From positions 1 to 64,000 of the forward strand of contig NZ_JAUSWH010000012.1 in assembly GCF_030815125.1 (NCBI RefSeq): 64,000 nucleotides of DNA, read 5' to 3'. The first letter of the stretch is position 1. The number at the start of each line of letters is the position of its first letter. The notes under the pieces are model-generated. The model was not told where the DNA came from and ran no database searches. It saw nothing but the letters and a program-made list of their open reading frames with translations. This document shows, one piece after another, positions 56,028 to 64,000 of this stretch. This DNA comes from Allorhizobium paknamense (lineage in GTDB: Bacteria; Pseudomonadota; Alphaproteobacteria; Rhizobiales; Rhizobiaceae). A program made the translations under genes and the position numbers.

Positions 56028-56094
56028 TGTTTTAGGGGATTTGCTCAATCGGCTTTCGGTTGCGCATCCTCATCTTTGCCGCTTCAGGATTGCC

Positions 56095-56901
56095 ATGACT
56101 GACGAGATTGCCGCCCCCCTTGCGCCACCGCTGATTTTCGAGACGCGGAATGTCGGTTTTGCCGTGGATGGCCGGTCTCTGCTGCAGGATATCACCCTAG
56201 GTTTTCGCCGGGGCGAGGTGTCTGGTCTTGTCGGCCATAACGGCTCGGGCAAGTCCACGCTGCTGAAGCTTCTCGGCCGCCATCATCCGTTGGCGGCAGG
56301 CAGCATTGCCTTTGCCGGACAGCCGCTTGCGGCCTATGGCGCGCGCGATTTTGCCCGCAAGCTCGCCTTCCTGCCGCAGGATGTCACGGCGGCGCAGGGC
56401 ATGACGGTGCGCGAACTGGTGGCCTGCGGGCGCTATCCATGGCACGGCGCCCTTGGCCGCTTTTCCGATCTCGACCGGGCCAAGGTGGAGGAGGCCATTC
56501 GCCTCACCCATATCGAGCCGCTGGCCGACCGGCTGGTGGAGACCTTGTCCGGCGGCGAGCGGCAGCGGGCCTGGATCGCCATGCTGGTGGCGCAGGACAG
56601 CGAATGCCTGCTGCTCGACGAGCCGACCTCGGCGCTGGACATTGCCCACCAGATCGAGGTGCTGGCGCTGATCCGCCGCCTGTCGCGGGAAAAGGGTTTG
56701 AGCGTCATCATCGTGCTGCATGATATCAACATGGCCAGCCGCTTCTGTGACCGGCTGCATGCGCTGAAGGGCGGGCGGCTGATCGCCAGCGGCACGCCGC
56801 AGACCATGATGACCGGCGAGACGTTGAAGGCGATCTACGGCGTTGACATGGACGTCACCGAGCATCCGGTGCTGGGGATACCGCTTGCCTATGTCTGCTG
56901 A
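56095..56901 (+). CDS. fhuC: iron-siderophore ABC transporter ATP-binding protein
   Basis: This 268-residue ATPase has Walker A GHNGSGKST (about 46-54), signature LSGGERQRAW (about 148), and Walker B CLLLDEPTSALD. It energises the FhuB permease. The ATG at 56095 gives the family length. Its stop overlaps a fhuD ATG (56891), so the fhuC-fhuD-fhuB set is one operon. Confidence 0.94.
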   Translation: MTDEIAAPLAPPLIFETRNVGFAVDGRSLLQDITLGFRRGEVSGLVGHNGSGKSTLLKLLGRHHPLAAGSIAFAGQPLAAYGARDFARKLAFLPQDVTAAQGMTVRELVACGRYPWHGALGRFSDLDRAKVEEAIRLTHIEPLADRLVETLSGGERQRAWIAMLVAQDSECLLLDEPTSALDIAHQIEVLALIRRLSREKGLSVIIVLHDINMASRFCDRLHALKGGRLIASGTPQTMMTGETLKAIYGVDMDVTEHPVLGIPLAYVC

Positions 56902-57901
56902 TCGCCTGTCCTCTTTAGAGCATAATCCGACCGGAGTGAAACGAGGACGAATAAGATTATGCTTCAAAAATAAAATGTTAGAGCGCCGATCTGATTCAAT
57001 CAGATCGAAAAGCGCTCTAGAAGGCGCGCTGACCCGCCGCCGCCTGTTGGCGCTTTCGGCGGCGCTTGCCCTGCCGGTTCCGGCGGCGCGGGCAGCAAGC
57101 CCTCAGCGCATTGCCTGCCTGGATTACGGCCTTGCCTCGACACTTTTGCCGCTCGGCCTCGTGCCGGACAGCGTCACCTCGCTGGCGGACTGGAACCGCT
57201 GGGTGATCGAGCCCGCCATGCCGAAGGAGGTGATTGACCTCGGCTCCTCCTGGGAAATCAACATGGAGGCGCTGGTCGCCCGCAAGCCGGATCTCATCCT
57301 CACCACGGTTTATAATGACGCGCTGCTGCCGCGGCTGGAAAAGCTTGCGCCGGTCTTCCGCGCCACCGTCTACTCCGATGAGGGCGGCGATATCCTGCCC
57401 AAGGCCTATGCGACCACCCGGGCGCTGGCCGCCCGGGTGGAGCGGCAGGCCGAGGCGGAGGCATTTCTGACCCGCGCCGATGCGTTTTTCGATGCCTGCC
57501 GGGAACGGCTGGCTCGCAGGCGCGCGCCGCCCGTCGCCATGGTCAGCTTCATGGATGCCCGGCATATGCGCATCTATTGCGCGCCGGGGCTCTATCACAA
57601 TGTGCTCATGCGGCTGGGCCTTGAAAATGCCTGGAAGGCCACCGGCAATTTCTGGGGCTTCGAGACGCTCGGTATCGAAAATCTCGCCAAAATCCGCAAT
57701 CCGGACACGCGGCTCCTGATCTTCTATCCGCCCGATCCCGATATCATGCCGAAACTTTCGGCAAGCCCGCTCTGGCAGGCGCTGCCCTTCAGCCAGCCTG
57801 GGCGTTTCGCCATCCTGCCGGGGGCGCTGATGTTCGGCCTCGTCAACGAGGCGCTGCGCTTTGCCCGGATCATCACCGATTATCTGGAGCAAACGGCATG
57901 A
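56891..57901 (+). CDS. fhuD: iron-siderophore periplasmic binding protein with a repeat-derived N-terminal insert
   Basis: The binding-protein part (from about residue 48: LTRRRLLALSAALALPVPAARA Tat signal, then a class III fold with WEINMEALVARKPDLIL) is normal. The frame is open from the ATG at 56891, which overlaps the fhuC stop, through a 104-bp palindromic repeat (56916-57019) to the Tat signal. Read this way, the protein has 336 residues with about 34 repeat-coded residues in front of RRR. A second ATG at 56975 lies inside the repeat and would give 308 residues, but lacks a ribosome site. The stop overlaps fhuB by ATGA. Export may be affected. Confidence 0.85.
   Translation: MSADRLSSLEHNPTGVKRGRIRLCFKNKMLERRSDSIRSKSALEGALTRRRLLALSAALALPVPAARAASPQRIACLDYGLASTLLPLGLVPDSVTSLADWNRWVIEPAMPKEVIDLGSSWEINMEALVARKPDLILTTVYNDALLPRLEKLAPVFRATVYSDEGGDILPKAYATTRALAARVERQAEAEAFLTRADAFFDACRERLARRRAPPVAMVSFMDARHMRIYCAPGLYHNVLMRLGLENAWKATGNFWGFETLGIENLAKIRNPDTRLLIFYPPDPDIMPKLSASPLWQALPFSQPGRFAILPGALMFGLVNEALRFARIITDYLEQTA
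56916..57019. repeat. 104-bp palindromic repeat (family C), copy inside the fhuD frame
   Basis: It is bounded by TAGAGC...GCTCTA with the inner hairpin CGATCTGATT / AATCAGATCG. It is the reverse complement of 19292-19395 with three differences, one of which turns TTG into ATG at 56975. All 104 bases are free of stop codons in the fhuD frame. Confidence 0.92.
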
Positions 57902-59865
57902 CCGCTCTTGCCTCCCACCGCCTGCCGGTTCTGGTCACACTGCTCCTGGCCGCGCTCGGTCTTGTTCTCGCAGGCATGCTGATCGGCCCGCAATGGCCGC
58001 TTCTCTTTCAATCCGGCGGCTATGATATCGACCGCATGGTGCTGGTCTACTCCACCCTGCCGCGCATGGCGACGGCGCTGATCTCAGGGGCGGCGCTTGC
58101 TCTTTCCGGCGCGCTGTTCCAGCAGGTGCTGCGCAATCCGCTGGCCTCGCCCACCACGCTCGGCATTTCCGCAGGCGCCAATCTCGCCATCGTCATCGCC
58201 ATGCTGTGGTTTCCAGCACTTCTGGGGCTGGGCCGCGATCTGGTGGCGCTGATCGGCAGCGGGCTTGCGGCTGGGCTGGTGTTTTTGCTGGGTGCGCGGC
58301 GGTCGTTTTCGCCGTTTTCGCTGGTCATGGCCGGGCTGATCATCAGCCTGTGGTGCGGGGCGCTCTCTGCCGTGCTGATGCTGCTGCATGAGCGCTATCT
58401 GGTCAGCCTGTTCATCTGGGGCGCCGGCTCGCTGTCGCAGCAGAGCTTTGCCATTCCGCTGGCGCTATTGCCGAAGGTGGGGCTGGTGGCGCTGCTGGCG
58501 GCGCTGATCCTGCGGCCGCTGACGGTGATCGACCTCGGCGAGGCGGGAGCGAAAGGCGTGGGGCTCAACACCACGACGCTGCGGTTTTGCGCCGTCACGC
58601 TCGCCGTGGCGCTGGCGGCCTTTGTCACCAGCGCGGTGGGGGTGATCGGCTTCATCGGCCTCGTTTCGCCAACGCTGGCGCGTCTGGCGGGCGCAAGGCG
58701 GCCTGCCGCGCTTCTCATCTGGGCAAGCCTGATCGGGGCCTTCCTGCTGTTCTTTGCCGATTGCGCGCTGATGCTGCTGGCCGGTTCCTTCAGCGATCTT
58801 CTGCCGACCGGGGCGGTGACGGCGGTGTTCGGCTCGCCGCTGCTGCTGCTTCTCCTGCCGCGCCTGAAGGTGCGCCACCGGGTGATGACGCAGACACCGC
58901 GCCACCGCGCCGGGTGGCGCTGGAGCAGGCGCGGGCTGATTTTTGCGCTGATGTTGCTCATGCTTCTCATTGGCGTGGCGCTCTTTGTTGGGCGGCTGGG
59001 GCAGGGGGAATGGGCGCTGCTGACGCCGGATCTCTGGCAGGACATCCTGCCGCTGCGCCTTCCGCGCTCGTTGGCGGGTTTTGCGGCTGGCGCCATGCTG
59101 GCTGTGGCGGGTGTCATCCTGCAACGGCTCACCGGCAATGAAATGGCAAGCCCGGAAGTGCTGGGCATCAGCGCCGGGGCAACCTTCGGCGTCACGCTTG
59201 GCCTGTTCTTCTTCACCGCGCTCAGCCTGCCCTTGCAGATCGGCTTTGCGGCGGCGGGGGCCTTTGCCATCCTGGGGCTGATCTTCCTCTTCGCCATCCG
59301 CTCCGGCCTTGCCCCGGAACGGGTGCTGCTGGCGGGTATTGCGCTCAGCGCCATGGTGGATGCCGTGGTGGGTGTGCTGGGCGCCACCGGCGATCCCCGC
59401 GCCATATTCCTGATGCGCTGGATGAGTGGTTCCACCTATATGGTGGATCTGCCGCAGGCGCTGACGGTGGCCGCTGCCGCCTGCCTGCTGGTGCTGGCGG
59501 CGCTGGCCAGCCGCCGCTGGCTGGATCTTCTGCCGCTCGGCCCGGAAGCCGCCCGCGCCCTTGGCGTTCCGCTCAAACCGGCCCGGTTGCTGCTCCTGAT
59601 GCTGGCGGGTCTTCTCAGCGCCGTGGCAACGCTGAGCGTCGGGCCCTTGAGCTTCGTGGGGCTGATGGCCCCGCATCTGGCGCGCGAGGCCGGGCTCACC
59701 CGTGCCGTTGCGCACATGGCGGGCGCTGCCCTGATCGGCGGCGTGCTGATGATGATGTCTGACTGGGCCGGGCGCATGATCGTCTACCCTTACGAAATCC
59801 CCGCCGGCATCGTCTCCGCCCTGATCGGCGCACCCTTCCTGATCCTGCTGATGCGGAGGAGATAA
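57898..59865 (+). CDS. fhuB: iron-siderophore ABC permease (fused double FecCD)
   Basis: This 655-residue protein carries two homologous FecCD halves (about 10-325 and 345-655), each with the GxxxQxxxxNPLA-type segment (GALFQQVLRNPLASPTTLGI; GVILQRLTGNEMASPEVLGI) and a cytoplasmic EAA-like coupling helix. This fused arrangement is typical of FhuB. It starts in an ATGA overlap with fhuD. Its TAA stop runs into a tandem RIME pair. Confidence 0.95.
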   Translation: MTALASHRLPVLVTLLLAALGLVLAGMLIGPQWPLLFQSGGYDIDRMVLVYSTLPRMATALISGAALALSGALFQQVLRNPLASPTTLGISAGANLAIVIAMLWFPALLGLGRDLVALIGSGLAAGLVFLLGARRSFSPFSLVMAGLIISLWCGALSAVLMLLHERYLVSLFIWGAGSLSQQSFAIPLALLPKVGLVALLAALILRPLTVIDLGEAGAKGVGLNTTTLRFCAVTLAVALAAFVTSAVGVIGFIGLVSPTLARLAGARRPAALLIWASLIGAFLLFFADCALMLLAGSFSDLLPTGAVTAVFGSPLLLLLLPRLKVRHRVMTQTPRHRAGWRWSRRGLIFALMLLMLLIGVALFVGRLGQGEWALLTPDLWQDILPLRLPRSLAGFAAGAMLAVAGVILQRLTGNEMASPEVLGISAGATFGVTLGLFFFTALSLPLQIGFAAAGAFAILGLIFLFAIRSGLAPERVLLAGIALSAMVDAVVGVLGATGDPRAIFLMRWMSGSTYMVDLPQALTVAAAACLLVLAALASRRWLDLLPLGPEAARALGVPLKPARLLLLMLAGLLSAVATLSVGPLSFVGLMAPHLAREAGLTRAVAHMAGAALIGGVLMMMSDWAGRMIVYPYEIPAGIVSALIGAPFLILLMRRR

Positions 59866-59973
59866 AGCATTTTCAGGAAAAGTGGGCACCGGTTTTCCGT
59901 CCGAAAATGCGTGAAAACAAAGCATTTTCAGGAAAAGTGGGCACCGGTTTTCCGTTCGGAAATGCGTAAAAAT
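59864..59973. repeat. tandem pair of RIME-like units (family A)
   Basis: AAAGCATTTTCAGGAAAAGTG...GGTTTTCCGTCCGAAAATGCG is followed directly by a second, nearly identical 55-bp unit. Bases of the fhuB stop TAA overlap the first unit. It lies between convergent fhuB and fhuF. Confidence 0.85.
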
Positions 59974-59999
59974 AAAGAATGAGGGCCTTTTGGGCTACC

Positions 60000-60809
60000 T
60001 CACCCCCGAGGCGAACAACGCCCCTCCGGCACGGGGCAGATCGCGCCGCAGCCGCCGACACCCGGCACGGCATAGCGCAGGCAACAGATGCGGCGATGGC
60101 CGAGATAGGCGCCGTCTGCGTCGTGATCGATGCGGATGGCCTTGTGAAAGGGATTTTTCCGCCCGTCCGGGAAATGGCTGGGCGTAATCATCGCCGCCAT
60201 GCCTTCAGCATCAAGAGTGGACGCACCCTGACGGCCGATCTCATGGATCATCCAGGTGAGATAGGCTGCGGCATTGTTCCACAGCACCTTCGGTGAAAGC
60301 CCGCTTTCGCGGGCGATGACGGGAATGAGCAGATCGAGATGATCGCCAAGGGCGGTCTGCATCGCGGCATGCATATCCGCCTGAGGCTCCACATGGCCGG
60401 CATGCGGCAGGAGAAAACCGCGCGGGAGGCCGGTTTCGGGATCGATCAGCAGCGAAAGCTCCGTCAGTGCCAGCGGCAGGATGCGCCGCAGTTCCAGCCA
60501 GCAAAGGGCCGGTGCAATCACCAGCCCGCTGACATAAAACAATGACCAGTAGGAGATCAGCGCCCGGCGATCTGTGCCGGGCGGAAAGGTGGCGGCAAAG
60601 CGCTGCATCAGCCCTTGCAGCACGGCGGGATCGGTCAGTGACGCACAGGGCAGCACGTCCAGATCCTGCGGTCTCTGTAGCAGAAACTGGCTGCCCGCAT
60701 AGGGGTAGCGGTTTTGCGTCTCGCGGGCGATCAGCGCACCGAGATCGGCAAAGGCGGGCTCATTCAAGCCCGCCTCCTCATGTTTCTGATGCGAGGTTTC
60801 CGCCGCCAT
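60000..60809 (-). CDS. fhuF: siderophore-iron reductase FhuF
   Basis: This 269-residue protein has the FhuF fold and a C-terminal 2Fe-2S cluster motif RICCLRYAVPGVGGCGAICP. It releases iron from ferric siderophores by reduction in the cytoplasm. The spacing here is C-C-x10-C-x3-C, one residue more than the C-C-x10-C-x2-C I know from E. coli FhuF. Its start lies 3 bp past the stop of the second receptor gene, so they are one unit. Confidence 0.88.
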   Translation of the reverse strand: MAAETSHQKHEEAGLNEPAFADLGALIARETQNRYPYAGSQFLLQRPQDLDVLPCASLTDPAVLQGLMQRFAATFPPGTDRRALISYWSLFYVSGLVIAPALCWLELRRILPLALTELSLLIDPETGLPRGFLLPHAGHVEPQADMHAAMQTALGDHLDLLIPVIARESGLSPKVLWNNAAAYLTWMIHEIGRQGASTLDAEGMAAMITPSHFPDGRKNPFHKAIRIDHDADGAYLGHRRICCLRYAVPGVGGCGAICPVPEGRCSPRG

Positions 60810-60812
60810 TCC

Positions 60813-62984
60813 TCACCAGCTCACTTTCACGGTGCCCAGCACCGTGCGCCGGTCGCCGTAATAGCAGGTGCCGAAATAGCAGGTGGTGGCATATTCCCGG
60901 TCGAACAGGTTCTTGGCATTGAGCGCCAGCGTCACATGTTCGGTGGCCTTGTAGGTCACGGCGGCATCGAACACCGTATAACCGCCCACCTTCACCGTGT
61001 TGGCGGCATCGCCAAAGCTGCTGCCGATATAGCGCACGCCGCCGCCAATGTTCAGGTCGCCGCGCTGGCCGTTGCCGGGAATGGTATAATCCAGCCAGGC
61101 GGAGGCGATATGGTCCGGCACGCGTTCGGGCCGGTTTCCGGCATTGCCGGAGGTGCCGTCTTCCTTGATCTTGCCATCCCAGTAGGAATAGGCGAGCGTC
61201 GCGTTCCAGCGATCGTCCAGCGCCATCTTGGCTTCCAGTTCCACGCCGCGCACGCCCACCTTGCCGATCTGCCGTTGCAGCACCGGCGTGACATTGGCCG
61301 GAACATTGGTCTGCGTCAGATCGAAGAGCGCCATGGTGAACAGCGCATCGAAGCTGTCCGGCTTGTATTTCATGCCGATTTCATATTGCTCGCCCTGCTG
61401 CGACTTCAGGCTGCCGCCGACGCTGTAGCCATTGGCCGTCGGCGTCACCAGCGGCTGGAAGGAGGTGGAGTAATTGGCATAGGCGGCCAGTTCCGGCGTG
61501 ATCTTGTAGCTCAGGCCGATGCGCTTGGTGAAGGCTTCCGCCGTGTTGTTGTCGCTGGTGCCGGTCAGCAGGTAGTCGGCTTTGGTGTTCACATAATCAT
61601 AGCGCCCACCGGCGGTGATCATCCAGCGATCGTCAATGGTCCATTGTTCCTGGGCATAGACGCCAAGAGCCGCCTGCTTCACCCGCCAATAGATCCAGGG
61701 CGAGGCATTGATGCAGGAGAGACCGCAATAGCTGGGGTTATAGATATCGATGCCCTTGGCCGTGCCGAAATCGATATCTTCGGCCGTATCGTCATAGGCG
61801 AAATCGGTGCCGATCAGCGTCTTCGTCTCGTGAATGCCGCTGGAATAATCGTATTCCAGCTGGTTATCGATGGCGAAACGGTCCGCCTTGCCCTTCACGG
61901 CAAAGGCCGAGCGGTCGGCGCTGGCATCGGTGGTGGCGCCATAGACCTGCTGGTAATCCAGGTCGACATGGGAATAGCGCGCCGTCTGGCGGAAGGTCAG
62001 ACCATTGTCGAATTCATGGGAGAAAAGATAGCCAATATCCTTCTGGGTGGTGTTGAACTTGTTGTAATCGGGCTCGCCCAGGAAGGTGCCGATATCGAGG
62101 TTCACGCCCTGCGGAATGCCGGTGGCGGGAGAGGTCTTGCGCTTGTTGTAATCGGTCAGCAGCGTGAACGAGGTGGAAGCATCCGGGCTGATGGTCAGCG
62201 CCGGGGCCACATAGACGCGGTTGTCATTGGAATAGTCGCGGCCGAGATCCGCATTCTGCCACTTGGCGGTGACGCGGTAGCTGAACACGCCGTCCGGGTC
62301 GATCGGCCCGCCGAAATCGGTGCCGGTTTCGACGTGATGATCGCCGAGCGTGGTATAGACCTCCGCATGCGGCGTATCCTGCGGGCGCTTGGTAATGGCG
62401 TTGATCAGCCCGCCGGGGCTGTTCAGGCCGAACAGGCTGGAGGTGGAGCCTTTGAGCACCTCCACCCGCTCCAGCCCGTAAGGCTCGACGCGGGCCGCCG
62501 TATACCAGGCCGGAATACGGGCATTCAGCCCGTCGCGATAGGTGCCGAGCGTGGTGGAATCGAAGCCGCGGATGCGGAAATAATCATAGCGGTCATCGGA
62601 GCCGAACTCATCCGTCAGCACCCCCGCCGTGTAGGAAACCGCTTCCTGCAGATCGGTCACCTTGCGCTTTTCCAACTCCTTCACCGTCACCACCGAAACG
62701 GCGGAGGGAATATCGATGATCGGCGTATCGGTCTTGGTGCCGGTCAGCGTCTCCTTGGCGACAATGCTGTCATCGGGGCCGACGGGCCTGCTGGTCTTGC
62801 CGGTCACGACAATGGTCGGAAGATCGGTGACCCCATCTTCGGCAAGCGCCGGAAGGGTCAACAGGGGAAGGCCAAAACCTGCAAGACCGGCCAGCAAAGC
62901 CGTGTGGCTGACCGATGCCCTAACCTTTAGACTCTTCTTCTGCGGTGCAATTCCTGTGCTCCGCATGTCCCTTCCGTCCGTCAT
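60813..62984 (-). CDS. TonB-dependent siderophore receptor 2
   Basis: This protein of about 723 residues has a signal region ending LPALAED, a TonB box-like TDLPTIVVTG, a plug with IRGFDSTTLGTYRDGLN and VEVLKGSTSSLFG, and a barrel ending TVKVSW. A cysteine pair (CGLSCINASP) and CYFGTCYYGD lie in loops. GAGGGGA is six bases before the ATG at 62984; longer in-frame starts are less likely. It is followed by fhuF, suggesting a ferric-siderophore import and release unit. Confidence 0.92.
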   Translation of the reverse strand: MTDGRDMRSTGIAPQKKSLKVRASVSHTALLAGLAGFGLPLLTLPALAEDGVTDLPTIVVTGKTSRPVGPDDSIVAKETLTGTKTDTPIIDIPSAVSVVTVKELEKRKVTDLQEAVSYTAGVLTDEFGSDDRYDYFRIRGFDSTTLGTYRDGLNARIPAWYTAARVEPYGLERVEVLKGSTSSLFGLNSPGGLINAITKRPQDTPHAEVYTTLGDHHVETGTDFGGPIDPDGVFSYRVTAKWQNADLGRDYSNDNRVYVAPALTISPDASTSFTLLTDYNKRKTSPATGIPQGVNLDIGTFLGEPDYNKFNTTQKDIGYLFSHEFDNGLTFRQTARYSHVDLDYQQVYGATTDASADRSAFAVKGKADRFAIDNQLEYDYSSGIHETKTLIGTDFAYDDTAEDIDFGTAKGIDIYNPSYCGLSCINASPWIYWRVKQAALGVYAQEQWTIDDRWMITAGGRYDYVNTKADYLLTGTSDNNTAEAFTKRIGLSYKITPELAAYANYSTSFQPLVTPTANGYSVGGSLKSQQGEQYEIGMKYKPDSFDALFTMALFDLTQTNVPANVTPVLQRQIGKVGVRGVELEAKMALDDRWNATLAYSYWDGKIKEDGTSGNAGNRPERVPDHIASAWLDYTIPGNGQRGDLNIGGGVRYIGSSFGDAANTVKVGGYTVFDAAVTYKATEHVTLALNAKNLFDREYATTCYFGTCYYGDRRTVLGTVKVSW

Positions 62985-63100
62985 ATGCATTCCCCTCATG
63001 TCCTGATCGCGGCAATCCCGTCTGCCGCGACGCAATCGAGGGGGACCATATTAACATGTGTAAAAGAGTCAACTTTAAACTTGAGTTTTTCCCTGTAGTT

Positions 63101-64000
63101 TTAAGGGGTGGTTGTGATCTGCTCCAGATAGCGGTCCTGGCCGGCAATATGGTCGGCAATATACCGCGCATCGTGCCAGACGCCCCAGATGAAGCTGGAG
63201 GCCCGGCCGGAAAGCCAGGGCAGGCCGAGGAAATAGAGGCCTCTTTCGCTGGAAACGCCGCGCTGATGCCGGGGCTTTCCCGCCTCGTCGAAGGCGTCGA
63301 CCCGCAGCCAGCGATGATCGAAGGTAAAGCCTGTGGCCCAGATGATGGTGGTGATCCCCGCCTCCGCGAGGTGGAGGTCGTGCGGGGTGTTGGTCAGGCC
63401 GTCGAGGAGAGGGCCGATCTCCCGGGCTTGCGGTTCCTCCGGCAGGTCAAGACCGTTACGGGTGACAAAGGCATCGGCTTCGTCCAGCAAGGCGAGATAG
63501 CTTTGATCCCCCCGCTTGAGGTTCTCTTCAAGGTCCGAAGCCAGCAGAATCCTGCCATCCGCATAGCCGCGCACCGTGCCCAGCAGCCTCATGCCGCGTG
63601 CCGCCATGCGGCGAAAATCCACGGTCTCACCGCCGCGCGCGCCGCTGACGGCCATCGTCACATGCTGCTTGCCCGGTGTTTCAGCCTGTACGTCCCATTT
63701 GCCGAGCACGCCGAGCCACCAGGCGCAATCGAGACCGCGATACCGGCGCGGCGGGCGGCCATGCGGGCTGATGGAGAGATGGACGTCGCGTCCCGCCCGC
63801 AGCAGTTCATCGGCAATCTGCGCGCCGGAAGAGCCGGAGCCCACCACGAGCACCGCGCCCTCCGGCAGTTGCTGCGGATTGCGATAGGCGCTGGAATGAA
63901 GCTCGGTAATGCCGTTCAAGGGCGGAAGAAGGGCCGGAATGCTGGGTACCCGAAAAGGACCCGTGGCCACCACCACATTGCGCGCCGTCATGATCCCGTC
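63101..64000 (-). CDS. flavin-containing monooxygenase-like protein (5' end outside window)
   Basis: At least 300 C-terminal residues are visible. The NADPH-binding VVGSGSSGAQIADEL and the FMO-like IIWATGFTFD are present, with the C-terminal LPWLSGRASSFIWGV. It resembles CzcO/FMO flavoproteins. The frame is open to the window edge, so the N-terminal FAD site is not seen. It could be a siderophore-tailoring or detoxifying monooxygenase. Its position beside the receptor is the only clue. Confidence 0.85.
   Translation of the reverse strand, partial: DGIMTARNVVVATGPFRVPSIPALLPPLNGITELHSSAYRNPQQLPEGAVLVVGSGSSGAQIADELLRAGRDVHLSISPHGRPPRRYRGLDCAWWLGVLGKWDVQAETPGKQHVTMAVSGARGGETVDFRRMAARGMRLLGTVRGYADGRILLASDLEENLKRGDQSYLALLDEADAFVTRNGLDLPEEPQAREIGPLLDGLTNTPHDLHLAEAGITTIIWATGFTFDHRWLRVDAFDEAGKPRHQRGVSSERGLYFLGLPWLSGRASSFIWGVWHDARYIADHIAGQDRYLEQITTTP

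Noticed and set aside
60714..62930. Long plus-strand open frame across TonB receptor 2
   Set aside because: Same reason: antisense shadow of a GC-rich gene with a full, motif-bearing product on the minus strand.
63057..63071. TGT-N9-TCA, near-match to the iron box before TonB receptor 2
   Set aside because: One of the six fixed bases differs and there is no wider symmetry, so I do not call it an operator.

Overview
The window is about 60 percent GC and densely coded. Its gene content and order (cell-cycle gene rcdA with CtrA boxes, zapA followed by 6S RNA, tol-pal, ruvCAB, serC-serA with a serC-type leader, RirA-like iron operators, RIME-type intergenic palindromes) point to an alphaproteobacterium of the Rhizobiaceae (Agrobacterium/Allorhizobium/Rhizobium type). 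Most of it is core chromosome. The accessory layer consists of short palindromic repeats, a toxin-antitoxin pair, a chemoreceptor insertion and a siderophore-uptake island at the right end.

Layout. 1-70 is the 3' end of an IS5-type transposase. 0.2-6.7 kb holds an ABC exporter, rpmE, an RcdA-like DUF1465 gene with two perfect TTAA-N7-TTAA boxes upstream, DUF1192, an MFS carrier, a 51-residue membrane protein and an HPP-CBS protein. 6.9-14.7 kb is a central-carbon block on the minus strand (tkt, gap, pgk, fbaB) with a K+/H+ antiporter gene between gap and pgk. 15.1-20.3 kb has DUF4164, zapA and 6S RNA; the usual partner of 6S RNA, fau, lies 3.7 kb away behind a PaiB-family gene, a chemoreceptor, a 104-bp palindrome and a 270-bp element with 34-bp terminal inverted repeats. 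20.3-23.7 kb has a YmdB-like phosphoesterase, a metallo-beta-lactamase-fold protein, a PPOX-family protein and yebC.

23.8-41.5 kb is a long minus-strand block. In transcription order it reads ruvC, ruvA, vapB, vapC, ruvB, a Tat-exported phosphoesterase, two NUDIX paralogues, a sterol-desaturase-family protein, ybgC, tolQ, tolR, tolA, tolB, pal, cpoB, tilS, ftsH, glmM. It covers Holliday-junction processing, envelope constriction, tRNA modification, membrane proteolysis and peptidoglycan precursor supply. 41.6-52.6 kb (mostly plus) carries a luciferase-like oxidoreductase, an outer-membrane barrel protein behind a perfect CtrA box, serC-serA, a cyanide-insensitive-type bd oxidase (cydA, cydB and a 39-residue DUF2474 subunit), a Tim44-domain protein, a lipoprotein lytic transglycosylase and an unknown secreted protein.

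52.7-64 kb is an iron-siderophore module: TonB receptor, AraC regulator, divergent fhuC-fhuD-fhuB, then fhuF with a second TonB receptor, and a flavin monooxygenase cut by the window edge. TGA-N9-TCA boxes (RirA-type) lie before the first receptor and in the AraC/fhuC divergent region. The most striking feature is a 104-bp palindromic repeat inserted in frame at the start of fhuD, ahead of its Tat signal. Its near-identical sister (101 of 104 bases) sits intergenically at 19.3 kb.
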